Source of the DNA: Camarhynchus parvulus
Taxonomy: Eukaryota; Chordata; Aves; Passeriformes; Thraupidae
DNA length: 64,000 nt
Assembly: GCF_901933205.1 (NCBI RefSeq)
Contig: NC_044571.1
Span: 11,052,420-11,116,419 of the forward strand
Reading direction: 5' to 3'
This document shows, in pieces, positions 51,401 through 64,000 of the stretch; within the stretch, counting starts at the first letter, position 1; each line of letters begins with the position of its first letter. The notes below the pieces were generated by a model, which did not search any database, was not told the origin of the DNA, and saw nothing but the letters and a program-made list of their open reading frames with translations. The position numbers were made by a program, and so were the translations under genes.

Positions 51401-52789
51401 TTTTTGTGTGACTCAGCTTTGTGCCTTTAACAGTGGAGGATAATTTTATTTTTGCATGCTCTCAGAACTCCTGAGGGATCTGCCCATGCAGGATAACGTG
51501 GCTGCCATGAGTGCTGGGCTCCTGTGCTCACACTTGCTGCCACACAGGGAGAGCTGTTGAAATGACCAGCTCCCAGTCTGAGTTCCGGCTGCCCCCATTG
51601 GTTTAGTCAGCATTTGTTTTGTTATATGCCTGTTTTAATAAAAAAGTCACTGTTATTTGCGATAACTCATAGTCTTGAACTGTATTTCAGTTAATATTCT
51701 CCCCAACTCCAAAAGCAACTCTTCTAAGAATGCTCTCTGATCTTAAGTAATGCATTGATAAATCTCCCATCTGTCTGAACATCTCGTTCTCTGGATCAGC
51801 CAACACATAAAATGTTTGTGTTTAATGTTTACTTGTTATGTAAAACAAGTGTGGTGATCTTGAGCCACTGTCATCGGGAAAATAGATCTGCATTTAACTG
51901 ACCAACAACACAAACTAGCCTGGGTCTGAGCAAGAAAAAAACAGTCAGAAAGGAAAGGGGATCACTCAGGTTACCAGAAAACCTGAGATTTTCCAGTTAT
52001 GAAAAAGCAATTTTTCTCTCTGAGAGGATGCCCACATCTGCTCCTGGATATGAGTGCAGTAAGTGCTGTGTGCCTTACCTGTGCTGCTCCTGCTCACTTC
52101 AATGCAAGGCACATAAAGTCAGCAGGATTTATCTCCCTGGTTCCTGCTCATGTCAATCTGTTACCCTCCACTTGTGGAAAATCTTCAAAGGTTCTTGGCC
52201 TGTTACACTACACAAAAAAATTCTGTGCAGATTTGAAAACCTGGATTTGTTTCTGAGGCAGTTTTATGTGCTGTCTTCCCACTCTGAGGACTGTATAAAT
52301 CCCATTAAAGCAGCAGCCTCTCAAACTACTTCAGCAAGTTTTGGTTGTGGATTTTCTTTCTTTTATGAGTATTCAGATGCATAGGTGAACCTCTAGAATT
52401 TTAATTATATCTGATGAGCTGCAGCAATGTAAAAGGAGTTTGGGTGAGATTTAATTTTAGATAGCAGCTTAATTAACTATATTTGTAAAAACCAGTGCAG
52501 CTTTAATTAAATTTCTCTACATTAATTTAGTTATTTAATTGAAAAATTGTTGGGATAGTCCTATCAATCTATAACTCTTCCTGTATGGGAATCTTAAACA
52601 ACAGATCATAATAATAACTAAAAATAAACCGCAAACTGTATTTAAGCTTTTGCTAGATTTCTAGTGGCTTTTTGCAAATAGCAGAAAGGGGTTTTTTTTC
52701 CTCCTAAATATTTATTCTGGTTCATGGATTTTATAGCAGGATTGGACATCTGATTGGACAGATCACCTGTAAGTGGTGATTGAAGGTGT
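45414..52789 (+). other. DMD intron 60, second part
   Basis: About 7.4 kb of mostly AT-rich intron. Two short GC-richer islands stand out, at about 48080-48235 and 51470-51600, with no identity I can assign. No transposon or gene is recognised. Confidence 0.82.
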
Positions 52790-53449
52790 ATTTTCTCTTC
52801 TCTTCTCTTCTCTTCTCTTCTCTTCTCTTCTCTTCTCTTCTCTTCTCTTCTCTTCTCTTCTCTTCTCTTCTCTTCTCTTCTCTTCTCTTCTCTTCTCTTC
52901 TCTCTTCTCTTCTCTTCTCTCTTCTCTTCTCTTCTCTTCTCTTCTCTTCTCTTCTCTTCTCTTCTCTTCTCTTCTCTTCTCTTCTCTTCTCTTCTCTTCT
53001 CTTCTCTTCTCTTCTCTTCTCTTCTCTTCTCTTCTCTTCTCTTCTCTTCTCTTCTCTTCTCTTCTCTTCTCTCCTCTCCTCTTCTCTTCTCTTCTCTTCT
53101 CTTCTCTTCTCTTCTCTTCTCTTCTCTCCTCTCTTCTCTTCTCTTCTCTTCTCCTCTTCCTCTCTCCTCTTCTCTTCTCTTCTCTTCTCTTTTTCTCTCT
53201 CTTCTCTTCTCCTCTCTCTCTCCTCTCCTCTCCTCTCCTCTCCTCTCCTCTCCTCTCCTCTCCTCTCCTCTCCTCCTCTCCTCTCCTCTCCTCTCCTCTC
53301 CTCTCCTCTCCTCTCCTCTCCTCTCCTCTCCTCTCCCCTTCTCTCTCCTCTCCTCTCCCCTTCTCTTCCTCTCCTCTCCCCTTCTCTTCCTCTCCTCTCC
53401 CCTTCTCTTCCTCTCCTCTCCCCTTCTCTTCCTCTTCCTCTTCCTCTTC
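52790..53449 (+). repeat. Polypyrimidine (CTCTT)n/(CTCCT)n array
   Basis: About 660 bp of nothing but C and T on the + strand. It has three zones: (CTCTT)n with a few 2-bp slips from about 52794 to 53210; (CTCCT)n from about 53215 to 53334; and a 21-bp unit (CCCCTTCTCTTCCTCTCCTCT) repeated about four times to 53430, closing with (TTCCTC)n. The complementary strand is pure purine (AAGAG then AGGAG motifs). Such mirror-symmetric tracts can form triplex (H-) DNA. The long open frames on both strands, encoding SSLLF or REEKR repeats, are artefacts. The array lies in the transcribed strand orientation of intron 60. Confidence 0.97.
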
Positions 53450-54940
53450 TCATGTTGGAGCTGGTTTGTTTTTATCCCCTGTCAGCTGTTGTCCCTTTTT
53501 CAATGCCATATCAGTGCTGGCTTGTGCTACTACAAAGCCACCCCTTGCAGGATTTTCCAGGTTTGGAGCGAGTTGTGATGTACAGGAAAGGTTGTCTGAG
53601 TTGTGGAACTGCAAAATTCTATGCTGTCAGAAATGCAAGAAGTTGGGGAGCAGGTCCAGAGGTGGGAGCAGGAGTCAAAGACACTTCAGCCCTTGTGTAG
53701 CCTTCCATGGGCACCTGCACATTTCCAGCACAGCCTGTGGCTGCTCTCCAGTCCCCCCTCCTCTGGGAGAGATGTGGGGAGACAAAGAGAGGCTGGAACA
53801 CTGCACGTCCTTGGGGAGGGGGTGTTGGTATTTAAATAAAACCTTGCACTGTGCGTCTTCTCTCATGAGGTGAAGTCATGAGAAAAGGTTAACCATTTCT
53901 TTTCACAGTAAGGCTGCACTGACCTGAAGCAGAAATATATATGTTCTAAAAAACATTACATGAAAATTAGCAGTAATTTCAACTTGTGCCCCTTTCTGAA
54001 TGTACACCAATGATCACTTTCTGAATGCACATCAATGATCACCATCTTTCAGTGACAGCGCTCTAATTTTCAAATAGTATCTGCTTTCCTCGACTTGAAA
54101 CTATTCCCACTGCCCTACATTTCCCTCAAAATTCAAAAATTAATTTCACTGATACTTTGCCAAAGAGACTGTTCCTCCCAACCCCAATTGCATGCATCAG
54201 TTGCATAAATGGTAACTTTATGTCCTTCTAGTGAAACTGGATATTTTCATTGATTTTTGTCATCTGATTCATTAGAGCCCCTTCATTTTTTTTTCTGCAA
54301 TGCACTGTCTGTAATCTGTACAAAAGAATATAAGAGGACTTCATGTCCTTCCTGTGTCATATCTGTAAGGTTACATATTTGAGACAGAGCATACAATCCT
54401 GCTTGCTTGCTTTCTTTGAGGTGCCTTTCTTTCTGAGTATATTTCATACTGCTTTGGTAGTAAAATAGGTTGCTTGAATTGAAGTTTGATTTGTAAGTAT
54501 TCTTTAACTATTCAGTGAAATGAGCAGTGAGAATGTAAATTTCCATGAAGACATAGAGTAATACATAAATCAGGAAGTTGGGTAGGGTGTTAGGCTTATG
54601 AATTCATGAGCCATTTTTCCCAATATTAGGAAGTCCTTCTAAATGAACCAAAATAACTTGTTCACAAGAAAGTCTGAAATAATGAACAACATCTTCATGA
54701 TCTCAGCCTACTTGGCCAACTTATAAAATGGGTGGTGGTGCTTCTGGGACAGTTGCTGTAGTTGTAGTGTCTTTGATAGCTGATGTAATGTCTGCACACT
54801 GTTAGAGCCATAAAATTACAAATCCAGAAACTGGTGATGATTATTCTCCTTCCTAAAATTTAATGGACTTATTTTAAAGGCTGTTTGCTCTAACAAAGAG
54901 TTCACATTCTAATATTTTGTATTACCTGGTTGGTATAAAA
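53450..54940 (+). other. DMD intron 60, third part
   Basis: Unique intron beside the pyrimidine array. A GC-richer stretch at about 53640-53840 has no identity I can assign. No gene is seen. Confidence 0.83.
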
Positions 54941-55002
54941 CACGTGTGTGTATATACATACACACACACACACATACATATATATATACATATATATATA
55001 AA
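54941..55002 (+). repeat. Compound (GT)/(CA)/(TA) microsatellite
   Basis: A short GT run, then (CA)n, then TATA-rich repeats over about 60 bp. The GT and CA arms are complementary and could fold back as a small hairpin. It lies in intron 60. Confidence 0.92.
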
Positions 55003-57086
55003 GAAATAGTGTCTTCTGCAGTCAGATTAAGATTCCAGATACTGCATTTCTTCCATACCACTCCATCAAGAAGGTTTACCCTAATTAATTTCATAGTGAT
55101 GCACTATAATTATTCTAATAAAGTCCATCTTGCAGCTCTCTTGGCAGTACATTTGGCCAGGTACATTTCAGCCACAGCACCAGCTCTTGAGCACAGAAGG
55201 AGATGCCTGGTTTAACATTTGTAAAATTTAAATGTCAACACAGTGTCAGACCTCAGGAAGGTCAGGATTCAAATGAGACACCAAGTCTGCAGTTTATTCT
55301 ATAGCATTGAAGCACAGCTGAAGTCAAAGTACTTTACCTTTCTACCAAGTATGAAGTATTCAGTTACAATTTATTGTGATTTGTATTTTTCTTTGCCTTT
55401 AAAATAGTAAATAATATTCAAGTTTGATTACTCAGTAATGTGCTTTGGGTTTACAAATTTGTACAGTTCATAGTGTGGGAAATACAACTTTCAGAGCATG
55501 GCTTCCACTGCTCCTAATATTTTCTATTTAATATATGCTGGTAACAAAAGGAAACCTGTAAATGGCTCATTTAGTCTGCATTTATGATATAAATGGTAGA
55601 TTTCCTAAAGACTAGAACATTTTGAATATAAATACTTCAGCATATTATAATATGAATCTGTTAGGGAAGAAATGTTAGCTGCCAGTATAGGAGTTGGTGA
55701 ATAGTTTCCCAATTAATTAGAAAATCCCACTTCTGTTGTTAAACAATTTTAAGAGCTTGTAAAAGTGACAGAAAACTGGCAGGCAAAATGGTTTTGGTGA
55801 TGTAGGAGTCGAGATTAGTAATGCATTTCCTCAAGGGAACAATGTTTGAACAAATCCAAGATTTTATTTAAAACTTCTAAGACTGGGGGAAAAATAGGGC
55901 TATATGAAAATTGCATCTTTTGTCAGCCTAACTTATCTTTGAAGGCACTCCTCACATTTCCAGTGTTATTGATTCTGTTTTGAACCATAATGCAGTCACA
56001 AATGAATGATTATCACTCTGGATATACCTCACTCCTGTAACTTAATGGGTATTCATGGCTGTACTGTAAAAGTGCATAGTCAATGCCACTGAACCTGTAC
56101 TGGATCAGAGACAGGAAAAAATGCTGGTCCTGGAGTCAATTAATCCTCTAGAAGTGAATTTGTTTGTACCTCCTTAACTCAGTGCATTTAACCTGATGCT
56201 GCAAGATGTAAAAAACAAATAAAAAAAACTCCCTGCCTGTTTAAAAGGGTGGTATTCCATCCATTATATTCCAGAAGTCCTCCAGAGGTCTTCAGGAAGT
56301 TCAGTTTTTTGCTAATTAGAAAATGGCTAGACTAGAATGATGTGGAGTTTCTGCTGGTCTTATTGAAGGAAAAACAGCTAAACTTTAATTCTGTATTTTT
56401 CAATTATCATTCTGTACTTAAGCAGATCATAAATTTTTGTTAAGTTTTCTAACTACAGTCAGAATTTAAGTCCTGGGATGATTTTGGAAGGAAAAAGGCT
56501 GTTGTATCTGTATACTCATTCCCATATGTTTATGCTCACACTTCAAAACAGATTTTCTGACAACAAGGGAAACAAAAATAGGTTTGAGAGCTGACAAGAA
56601 GGTATATAATTTATTCTTGCAGTACTATAGGCTATCACAACAGACACACAGATGGTTGTCTGAGGAAAAAAAAAAACCCTGTGAAATGAATTTAAATCCA
56701 ACAGCTACCTCTGTATAGACTTTAAAGGATTTACCAGTTTCATGGGAAGTATTTCAGATTAACACCAAAAACAAAGAAAAACAAAAGAAAAAAAAAAAAA
56801 AAACAAACCCAAAAACAAAACAAACAAACAAAAACCCCCAAAAAATAAAACCAGGTGCCATGATATATTTTTTGAATCAATACAGACAGCAGGCTAATTT
56901 TTCTATTCGAAAAGTGAACTGGAGTAGGCAGAAAATTTTTAAGAGGCCCAACCTGCAAATTGCTGTCATAATAGAGATTCTAATAACCTTTTTTATTCAC
57001 CTTTACTTTTGGCCACACTTTTTAATGAATATGGACCTTGCTATGAGGCAGGGCAAGCAGTGCATTTTTGGAATCTGGAGGCTACA
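55003..57086 (+). other. DMD intron 60, fourth part
   Basis: AT-rich intron. An A-rich tract with many CAAA and CAAAA units lies at about 56762-56856, including a run of about 17 A. On the minus strand it is a T-rich tract. Nothing else is recognised. Confidence 0.83.
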
Positions 57087-57242
57087 GAACCATGGAATGA
57101 TTTGATTTGGAGAGGTCCTTTGAGAATCATCTCCTGCAGACCCTCTGCAGTGATCAGGGACGTCTCCCACCAGACCCAGCTGCTCAGAGCCCTGACCAAC
57201 CTGACCCTGAATGCTTCCAGGGATGGGGGGATGACTGCTAGG
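57087..57242 (-). mobile_element. CR1 LINE 3'-end fragment, inverted
   Basis: Read on +, the sequence shows the reverse complement of the CR1 tail: accatggaatgatttgattt, then ggagaggtcctttgagaatc, then gcagtgatcagggacgtctc, then agctgctcagagccctgacc and aatgcttccagggatgg. The order fits CR1 as I recall it. It is short, 5'-truncated and antisense to dystrophin in intron 60. Confidence 0.87.
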
Positions 57243-59004
57243 TAAGAAAGGAAGGAAACACAGAAAGCAGGACTAGAAAAAATAGGACCCTTAAACTCTG
57301 AAGAATAGCTGAAAACATGCAGAATGTGATAATATGAAGGAAAAAACAGGAGCCCAAGCAGAACCTAATGGGGAATGGGCAGTGGTGAGAAGGAGGAGCA
57401 AAATGGGAGGTGGGGGAACTTCTTGTTGGTGTTGGAAGTGAGAGTTACAGCAGCAAGGATTTACCTCTTTAAGTGTTATATGCTTTGCAAATTAGTCTTT
57501 TAAAATAATCAGAGCTATGAAGAAATTAGTACATTTTGCTCATATGAGCTTATAAAGTTGTGTTTTTCCTTTAAAAATTCTGCACTCTCAAGATAGATGA
57601 TCCTGCCAGTTGTTCTCTCATATGATGAACATTAACAGTACAAGATCTGTGCTCTTGCTTTCTCAGCTGTTGCTTTTTTCTCCTTTTTCCTCCCTGATTG
57701 TCATGATTGTTTTCTCTTGTACATGACAAATGCCAAATAATAAGACATTAATGTAATGGCATGGGCAGCTGAGCTAGAAACACACTGACAGAGTATTCCC
57801 TTGGGGAAATGCCATGGAATGGTCTACAAGGAAATACATTTCAAAATCAAATGCAGCTCCAGTTTCACTGTGGCTGTTTTTCTCTAAAATACTTGTAGGC
57901 TTGGAAAGTCAAGGTTTTTTCATTCTCACTGCACCCTGGTCAGTTCACCAGCTCTTCTGCAAGATCTCAACTATCTCAAACTGTAGTTTGGAAAGTTACT
58001 TTGGGATTTGTAGCTACCTTACAACATCATGTCTGCCACTGCTGGCAACTGTAGAGGATAAAAATCACCCAGTCCAAAGCATTTACAGATCATCAGAGTG
58101 GAATTTGGCTTCTGCAGCCAGGAAAGCAGGCACAGGACTGTAGGCTAGCTTTGCCATTCCAGCAGTGTGTAACCAAAGCACTTGTTTGTGTGTTCACAGG
58201 AATCTCACTGTTACTGACTGAATAGACTGTCTAAATAATGCCTTCTGTCTCAGGTTTGGGTGGGTTAGAGTTTTGGGTTTTTCCTGAGACTGTGAGGGAA
58301 GACTATGAAGGTTGTGCAAAGACTACCAGGGTAGGAAAGACAGAACATAGCAACAGGATCTGCAGACAGTGAGTTCTAGTGGTAGAAAGAGAAGGGGAAA
58401 AGGAAAAATCTTCCTACAGAGAGGTTTTACCCTTGTTTTTAAAGAGATAAATTTAAATAAGCATAACAAAATTAATGTAACTATATTAATAGGCAAAGAG
58501 AATGAGTAAAACAAAGAACTAACAGAATTTGTATGGACATGTATATAACAGAAACAAAGTTTCATCTACATAATACTAAAAGTAAGGGCTGACATTATTG
58601 TTCAGAATGGACAGAGAACAGCTAACCTACTAGGATGGAAAGGTTTCAGAGTTCAACGGCTCAACACCCCCAAATTTATTCCATGGGGTTTTCATTAAGT
58701 TTAGAAAAGTAAGTGTGAACAAAAAGCTCCCAGTCAAATCTTTGTATTTTCCATTTGTAAACTTCTGATTGTAAATTATTCCATTCTAAAAAAAGTCACA
58801 CAAGACTCAGTGCAGCTTGAAATTCTCCTGTATATCTCATTCAAATGTATAAATTCATTGCTGTAAACAGTATATTGAACAAACATAATTTTGTTTGCTT
58901 TTTACAGATGATCTAATTATTTTTATTTGACACAATTTGTCAAAAAGTTTACATACATTTATTTCTGCCTTCAGATTACTTTAGAAATCCTGGCCATCCT
59001 GATG
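57243..59004 (+). other. DMD intron 60, fifth part
   Basis: Unique intron. Near 58247-58291 there is an 8-bp inverted repeat (gtctcagg and cctgagac) about 30 bp apart, of no known meaning. No gene or clear transposon is seen. Confidence 0.8.
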
Positions 59005-59215
59005 TATTCCTGTAGGCTGACCCTGGCTGGAAGCCAGGTGCCCCCAAAGCTGCTCTGTCAGTCCCCTCCTCAGCAGGGGAAAGTTCAGTGGGTATTATAA
59101 TGGCTCATGGGTCAAAATAAGGACAAGGAGAAATCAGCCACTCTGTCTTCTGTGAGAAGCTGCCAGAAGCTTCCCCCATGTCTGACAGAGACAACACCAG
59201 CCAGCTCCAGGAGGG
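59005..59215 (+). mobile_element. LTR-like retroviral fragment
   Basis: The blocks tgtaggctgaccctggctgg, aagccaggtgcccccaaagc, tgctctgtcagtcccctcct and tggctcatgggtcaaaataa recall a frequent passerine endogenous retroviral repeat. No flanking duplication or second terminus is visible, so the copy appears partial. The assignment is from memory of similar bird sequences and needs a repeat library to confirm. Confidence 0.5.
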
Positions 59216-62200
59216 ACTGTCATACACTGATGGGGTTGCCTTGGGTGGGTTTCTTGCCTTCTATAACCCCTGACTGAAATAAATTTCAATCTGAGAAGTA
59301 TTAATGAATTTTTTATAAAATATATAATCTGATCTTCTAGCATACGGTGTCAGTTTTACTGAAGGGATCAAGTCCATCTTTGTTTCTTAAACTGTACATA
59401 CCATGCTCAAAGTGCTCTTTCACTGCTTTTTAAAGGTATTTTCATAGAAATAATGAAGGACATCACTCTTAAGTTTTATGAGTTATGAGACTATGTTGGT
59501 TTTATTTTTTTAGTCTTGTGAAATTCTTTCTTGAGCATGTCCTTCATAGTTAAGTCTTTCATAAACAGATTTTTTTAAGAGAATGCTAATTTGTTCCTTA
59601 TTTACCTAGCTTGAAGGCCATGTGTCAAACTGCCACTGTGATAACAGCAGCTTGTGAGTTAGACATTCAGAAAGGGTTTCTGACTTAGTAAATTAAAGTT
59701 TTGTAACTGCCAATTAAGCTGCTTGTCAGTGGATTATATGGTGCTGCTGTACAGATACTGCAAATTCAGGGTTTGAGTCTGGCTTCAGTCTGTGTGGGAA
59801 ATCTTGTCTTTGCTTCTCTCTTAGCCTTACTCCTCATTTCACAAACTTGAATTGCGCTCCCTTTCAGTGGCACTTCATCTCAGGATCTCCATCTTTCTTA
59901 CTGTCTAAATTCTCCAAGTTCTATTCTTTGAATTTCCCAACTCTCTGCTTTTAGAAACAGATGAGTAGTAAGGCAAGCCTAAACAGAAATCAATTATTTA
60001 CTTGGGAAGGAGAGGAGTTATAAAAAACAACTTTGAAAATAAGCTGGGAAACTTAAGAGAGGTTTTTATGGCATTCAATAATAAACAACAAAAGCATTTT
60101 TCAGAATGTGATGTATTTTCTGGAGGTGAAACTTTATTTCTCATGCTTGAAGCTGTGCAGGTGATAAATATATTTTAACAACTCTGCCATGAAATGCACA
60201 AGTGTTCCATTCATTATCTAATTGATATGCAAAAAAAGGTATGTTTGATGTTTGCACCAATGTCTGAAGTCTTTGAAATGGCAATAGTCAGTGCAGACCA
60301 GTCACAGTTTTCCTGGAAATACAAAATATCTTAGCTTTAATTCCACCCCCTCCTGTGGGGTTGCACCTTGGAGCTTTGTTCCACTGGGAAGGAAGAGCCC
60401 TCCCTCCCTGCTCGTGGGAGGACCTGAATCAGTGAGATGTGAATAGATCAGGGGGTTGAACAAAACCATTTTCAAAGATTTCAGCTTCATCTGAGATCTT
60501 TACAGATTGACAGTGGTAAATAGGGCATTCAGCTTTTCAAAGAGAGGGCTAATGAAAAGAGATTTAAGATGAAAACTGCATGTAACATTACTGGAATTAC
60601 TGGAACAAAATGTCTGGCACTTAGCAAGTGCAATATATGATAATGGGGTTTTTGACACACATGAAGTGATGGTTTTCTTGCATGCATGCATACACTGTTG
60701 ATCCTTCATGCCAGGGGAGCTTTTAACCTTCACTGTGTACCATTCTACATCCTCAGTAAAGATGTGGCTTAGCATTATTTATTTATTTGTTCATTATCAG
60801 CACCTTTTCTTCTCAAATAGAAGAAACTGGAAATCAGAGACTGTATCTTCCAACTTAAATTAGGTTTTTAACATTTTGGTTTAGCAGTATGAGCTATATA
60901 TAACTCAGGTTTTGCTTTCATGTCAATTGAATTTACTCACAGATTAGGAGGCATAAATACACAGATTTTGGCCAGCTGCAGAATGAAGGCAGCTCCTCTC
61001 ACCAGTCATATCACACTATTATAGGAGTGTTGCCATTATCTTCAATCAGCACAATATCAATCCTATCAGCTATTGCTCCCATTTGAGCAGTTATTTGCCT
61101 AAAGTAATTTTATTATCTTTCAGCATGCCATATGCACGTCTTCCCCAGGGAGAAAGAGAGGCTTTTGTGCAAAGTCAGGAGCTGTAGCAGTATTCAAAGG
61201 AGTGCCAGATAACAGGGAGCATCAAGCACTGATTGTGTGGTTCTCCCAAGCTTGAGCAGCTGCTGGGGTATGGAACACTCTGCAGAAGTCATTGAGACTG
61301 AAAGGCTGTCTTCAAAGGGTTCATGGGACAAGAACAATAAATAAAAGTTTGCTTAATCCCTCTACCCAGTAATCTCATGAAATGAAGTTTTTCTTTTCAT
61401 GCCGTGTCAGCACTTGATTGACAAAGTAGTTTCAGTCATCTTGAAACAGAGTATTATACTCTTGAGATTTCCAGATGTAAGAATGTGGATGGAACAAACA
61501 AACAATGTGGATAGATCACATTGTAATAAAAGTGTCCCAGCTGACATTGTCCTACTTGTTTCACCCTGCACAGCTAAAAAGGAAACCAAAGATATGATGT
61601 ATTTGGGATATTCTTAGGACTAAGGATTATTTAGAGTGAACAGATTTATCACTATTGGTGTAAGTCTCAAAGAGGAACAGAAGGAGAGAGCAGAAAATAC
61701 AGAAGAGAAGAGATAGAGGATTAATACAATGGCTGCTGCATGTAGAATCCTTTTTGTACATTATTACCCTAGAATGTACCCCTGTAAAGAACATTTTTGT
61801 CTTATCTTCCACCATCTCCTAAACCTTCTGTATCCCTCTTCCTCCATGCTTCAGCAGAGTCCCCTCCTCAGCACGCAAACTCACTCAGGAAAACTAAGCT
61901 CTATAAAATTCAAATTTATACATATTTTTACAGGGTTATTCTGAGTTGTATGTCTCAGTATAAGCAGAATTGTCTAAGGATATGCATATTTCTCTTAATT
62001 TTTGATTGAGGAAAAGGCTTTTGGCTCTCTCACCTTACAACTCCTGAGTTAGAATGAAAATAATTCACACAGACTTCCCTGTATCTGTTCTTCCATGGTA
62101 TTATGTACGTAACAGCACAGTCTAAGCAATTCTTCAGCTCTTATCTATAAATATTATTGGCTAAAATTGAGAGGTTTACTACATAATTATGAAAAATGTA

Positions 62201-64000
62201 TTTTCACTGCATTTAGGGTAGCAACATGGGTTTGGGAGTGTGAATTGAAATTATAAAAGTGAATGAAGATGCTCAACAACAAATTAAGAAGACAAGAATG
62301 GGGAAATGGGGAAATGGTGAAAAAACAGGACTGAACATCAAAGTCTCTTGAATACTGATGGGATGATAGTTCCCAGAGGAATCAGAGGGCAAATGAGTGA
62401 AGGGAGCTGAAGGTGGTGAAAGAAAAATCTTTGAAATGGTAATCAGCTAAAAGTAGTGCTGAATAAAGACAATACTGACTGAAGCCTCTGTTTCTTTTAG
62501 AAGTAACCTGCATTAAGTACAGGTCCACACTATGAGAATTCTTACTTGCACTTATGAGCAACTATTCCCAAAACTAATGCTAGTAATGGCACAAGAAATT
62601 CACAAATCTGGGGAAAAGGAGCAATAAAACTAATATAAAGAAAGATCAATGAAAGTGAGGAAATGTAACTAGAACTATAAAAGAATAATCTTCACTGGTG
62701 ATGCTGAACCAATACAGGATTATTGCACAGGCATTTGTTCTGGGGCAGATATAAAACATTCCTTGCGTGACATTCTACTTACAGTTCCCTAAGTCACCAG
62801 AGAACCACTTCCTTTGGGACAAAAACAGTGTATGTTACCTGACCTTTCAGAAACAATGGTATTCTCAGTGCAGCATGAATTTATTATTTTTTTATTGGTT
62901 TAATGAGAGGGAAAACCAGAAATGGGGTAAAAGAAAATCAAGAGAACCATAAAATCTTGTCAAGAGAGAGTATGGTTTTAACTTAGGGATGGATTATGAA
63001 ACATTAATAAAGATCATTCTCAAATGAATTACAAAAAAGAAATTATTTTAAATCTTTTGGAAATACTTTTAAAGAGAATAGAAAGGAGTCAGTTCTATTT
63101 CAAAAGTATAAAAACTATAGTGATGAGAAATAACAGGTTTTTATCAGAGAAGCAAAATAAATAAAAAAGGCCACAGGAAAACCCTTTTTTTATGTCTTTA
63201 GAATTGCACGTTAAGGAGACATAACCATGTTATGCATTATGTTGTTTTCTGTGCATGTCCCAAAATGAAGCAAAAATTCCTGAAAAACCCCATGTATCAA
63301 ACAACCCTGTTAGGGTAGGAACAGTAAATGGTTAGACCCTAAAAGGAGTCATGTTTCAGCAGCAACAGAATCATAATAATGCTTTAGCCTTTTCCTAAAT
63401 CCTTATGTTATTTAACATATGTAATGAGGAAAACACATAGAAGGTTGGGTTTTGTTTTTTTTTGTGAATAATGCTTATCATAATTTATAATCCAAAAGCC
63501 TCCAAATGTCCTGTGTTTTAGCACAATTTAATAAGATTTAATATCACTGACACAGCAGAAATTTTGATATTCACAGTGCAAAAAGAGGGGACTCACTTCA
63601 GATCTATCCCTCTTTTCTGATTCCGTGAGACTTCTGTTCCTCAGTTTTAATTGCAATTGTCCACTCAATCCTTTGCTGTAGGCCACCATCGTTCTTGTAG
63701 ATTCCTTCAGGCTCATTCCTGCAGCTGATCCATGTGTCTTGGTTGTGGGGCCCAGAGATGACTACAATATACCACCTAAAAGCCATATGGATGTTGAATA
63801 ATCCTGAAGGATAGACCAGAATGCTGCTTAAAAAAGATAAAAAATGATGTGGAAACATTTCAAAGTGTATAGTATGAAGGTATGCAGGTGCCTGGGTCTC
63901 AGAAGTCAGATTTGATCTCAGGAAGAATATGTGCCATGCTGAGCTCCTCACTAGACAGTTTTACTTACCACAGAACACATTCTCTCCCTGGTTGCAGGCA
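59216..64000 (+). other. DMD intron 60, last part in window
   Basis: AT-rich sequence running to the right edge. No transposon or gene is recognised. A minus-strand open frame of 115 codons (63604-63951) shows no family I know. The final bases form an acceptor-like ctctccctggttgcag ending at 63997, which could precede exon 61, but only three bases follow it. Confidence 0.78.

Noticed and set aside
52731..53873. Open frames of 366, 306 and (minus strand) 240 codons
   Set aside because: They are generated by the pyrimidine array (SSLLF on +, REEKR on -). Low complexity and openness in several frames show they are not genes.

Overview
The window is a vertebrate, almost certainly avian, genomic segment lying wholly inside the dystrophin gene (DMD), read 5' to 3' on the + strand. 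Five coding exons with canonical AG/GT splice sites match exons 56, 57, 58, 59 and 60 of mammalian DMD. They match in sequence, in exact length (173, 157, 121, 269 and 147 bp) and in intron phase. Together they encode 289 in-frame residues of the distal rod domain (spectrin-like repeats about R22 to R24). A bird is indicated by several CR1 retrotransposon copies. A songbird is suggested by long terminal repeats of types I recall as abundant in passerine genomes; the species cannot be named.

Layout: 1-4524 is the end of intron 55. It contains, at 4147-4176, the ten-codon first coding exon of the short isoform Dp116 (S-dystrophin, the Schwann-cell form), encoding MLHRKTYHVQ and followed by a splice donor. 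Its promoter should lie in the few hundred bases upstream. Then follow exon 56 (4525-4697), intron 56 (3.9 kb, one CR1), exon 57 (8610-8766), intron 57 (7.3 kb), exon 58 (16044-16164), intron 58 (668 bp), exon 59 (16833-17101), intron 59 (21.3 kb, holding CR1, two solo-LTR-like elements, a CR1 interrupted by an LTR-like insertion and an old LINE remnant), exon 60 (38378-38524) and at least 25 kb of intron 60. Intron 60 carries two large tandem-repeat arrays: a CTCTCACACTCATC-type minisatellite at about 44.65-45.41 kb and a 660-bp pure-pyrimidine (CTCTT)n/(CTCCT)n array at 52.79-53.45 kb.

Apart from these exons I found no independent gene, tRNA, rRNA or CRISPR. The long open frames elsewhere are repeat artefacts or chance frames in AT-rich intron. 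The window therefore serves two transcripts: full-length or other long dystrophins, which splice exon 55 (outside) to exon 56, and Dp116, which starts inside the window and splices its own first exon to the same exon 56. Both share exons 56-60 and continue beyond the right edge. The most interesting points are the deep conservation of the Dp116 first exon in a bird, an in-frame upstream ATG that could lengthen its N-terminus, and the two large intronic arrays whose RNA would be CU- or CA-rich. Comparisons with human DMD are from memory, not from an alignment run here.
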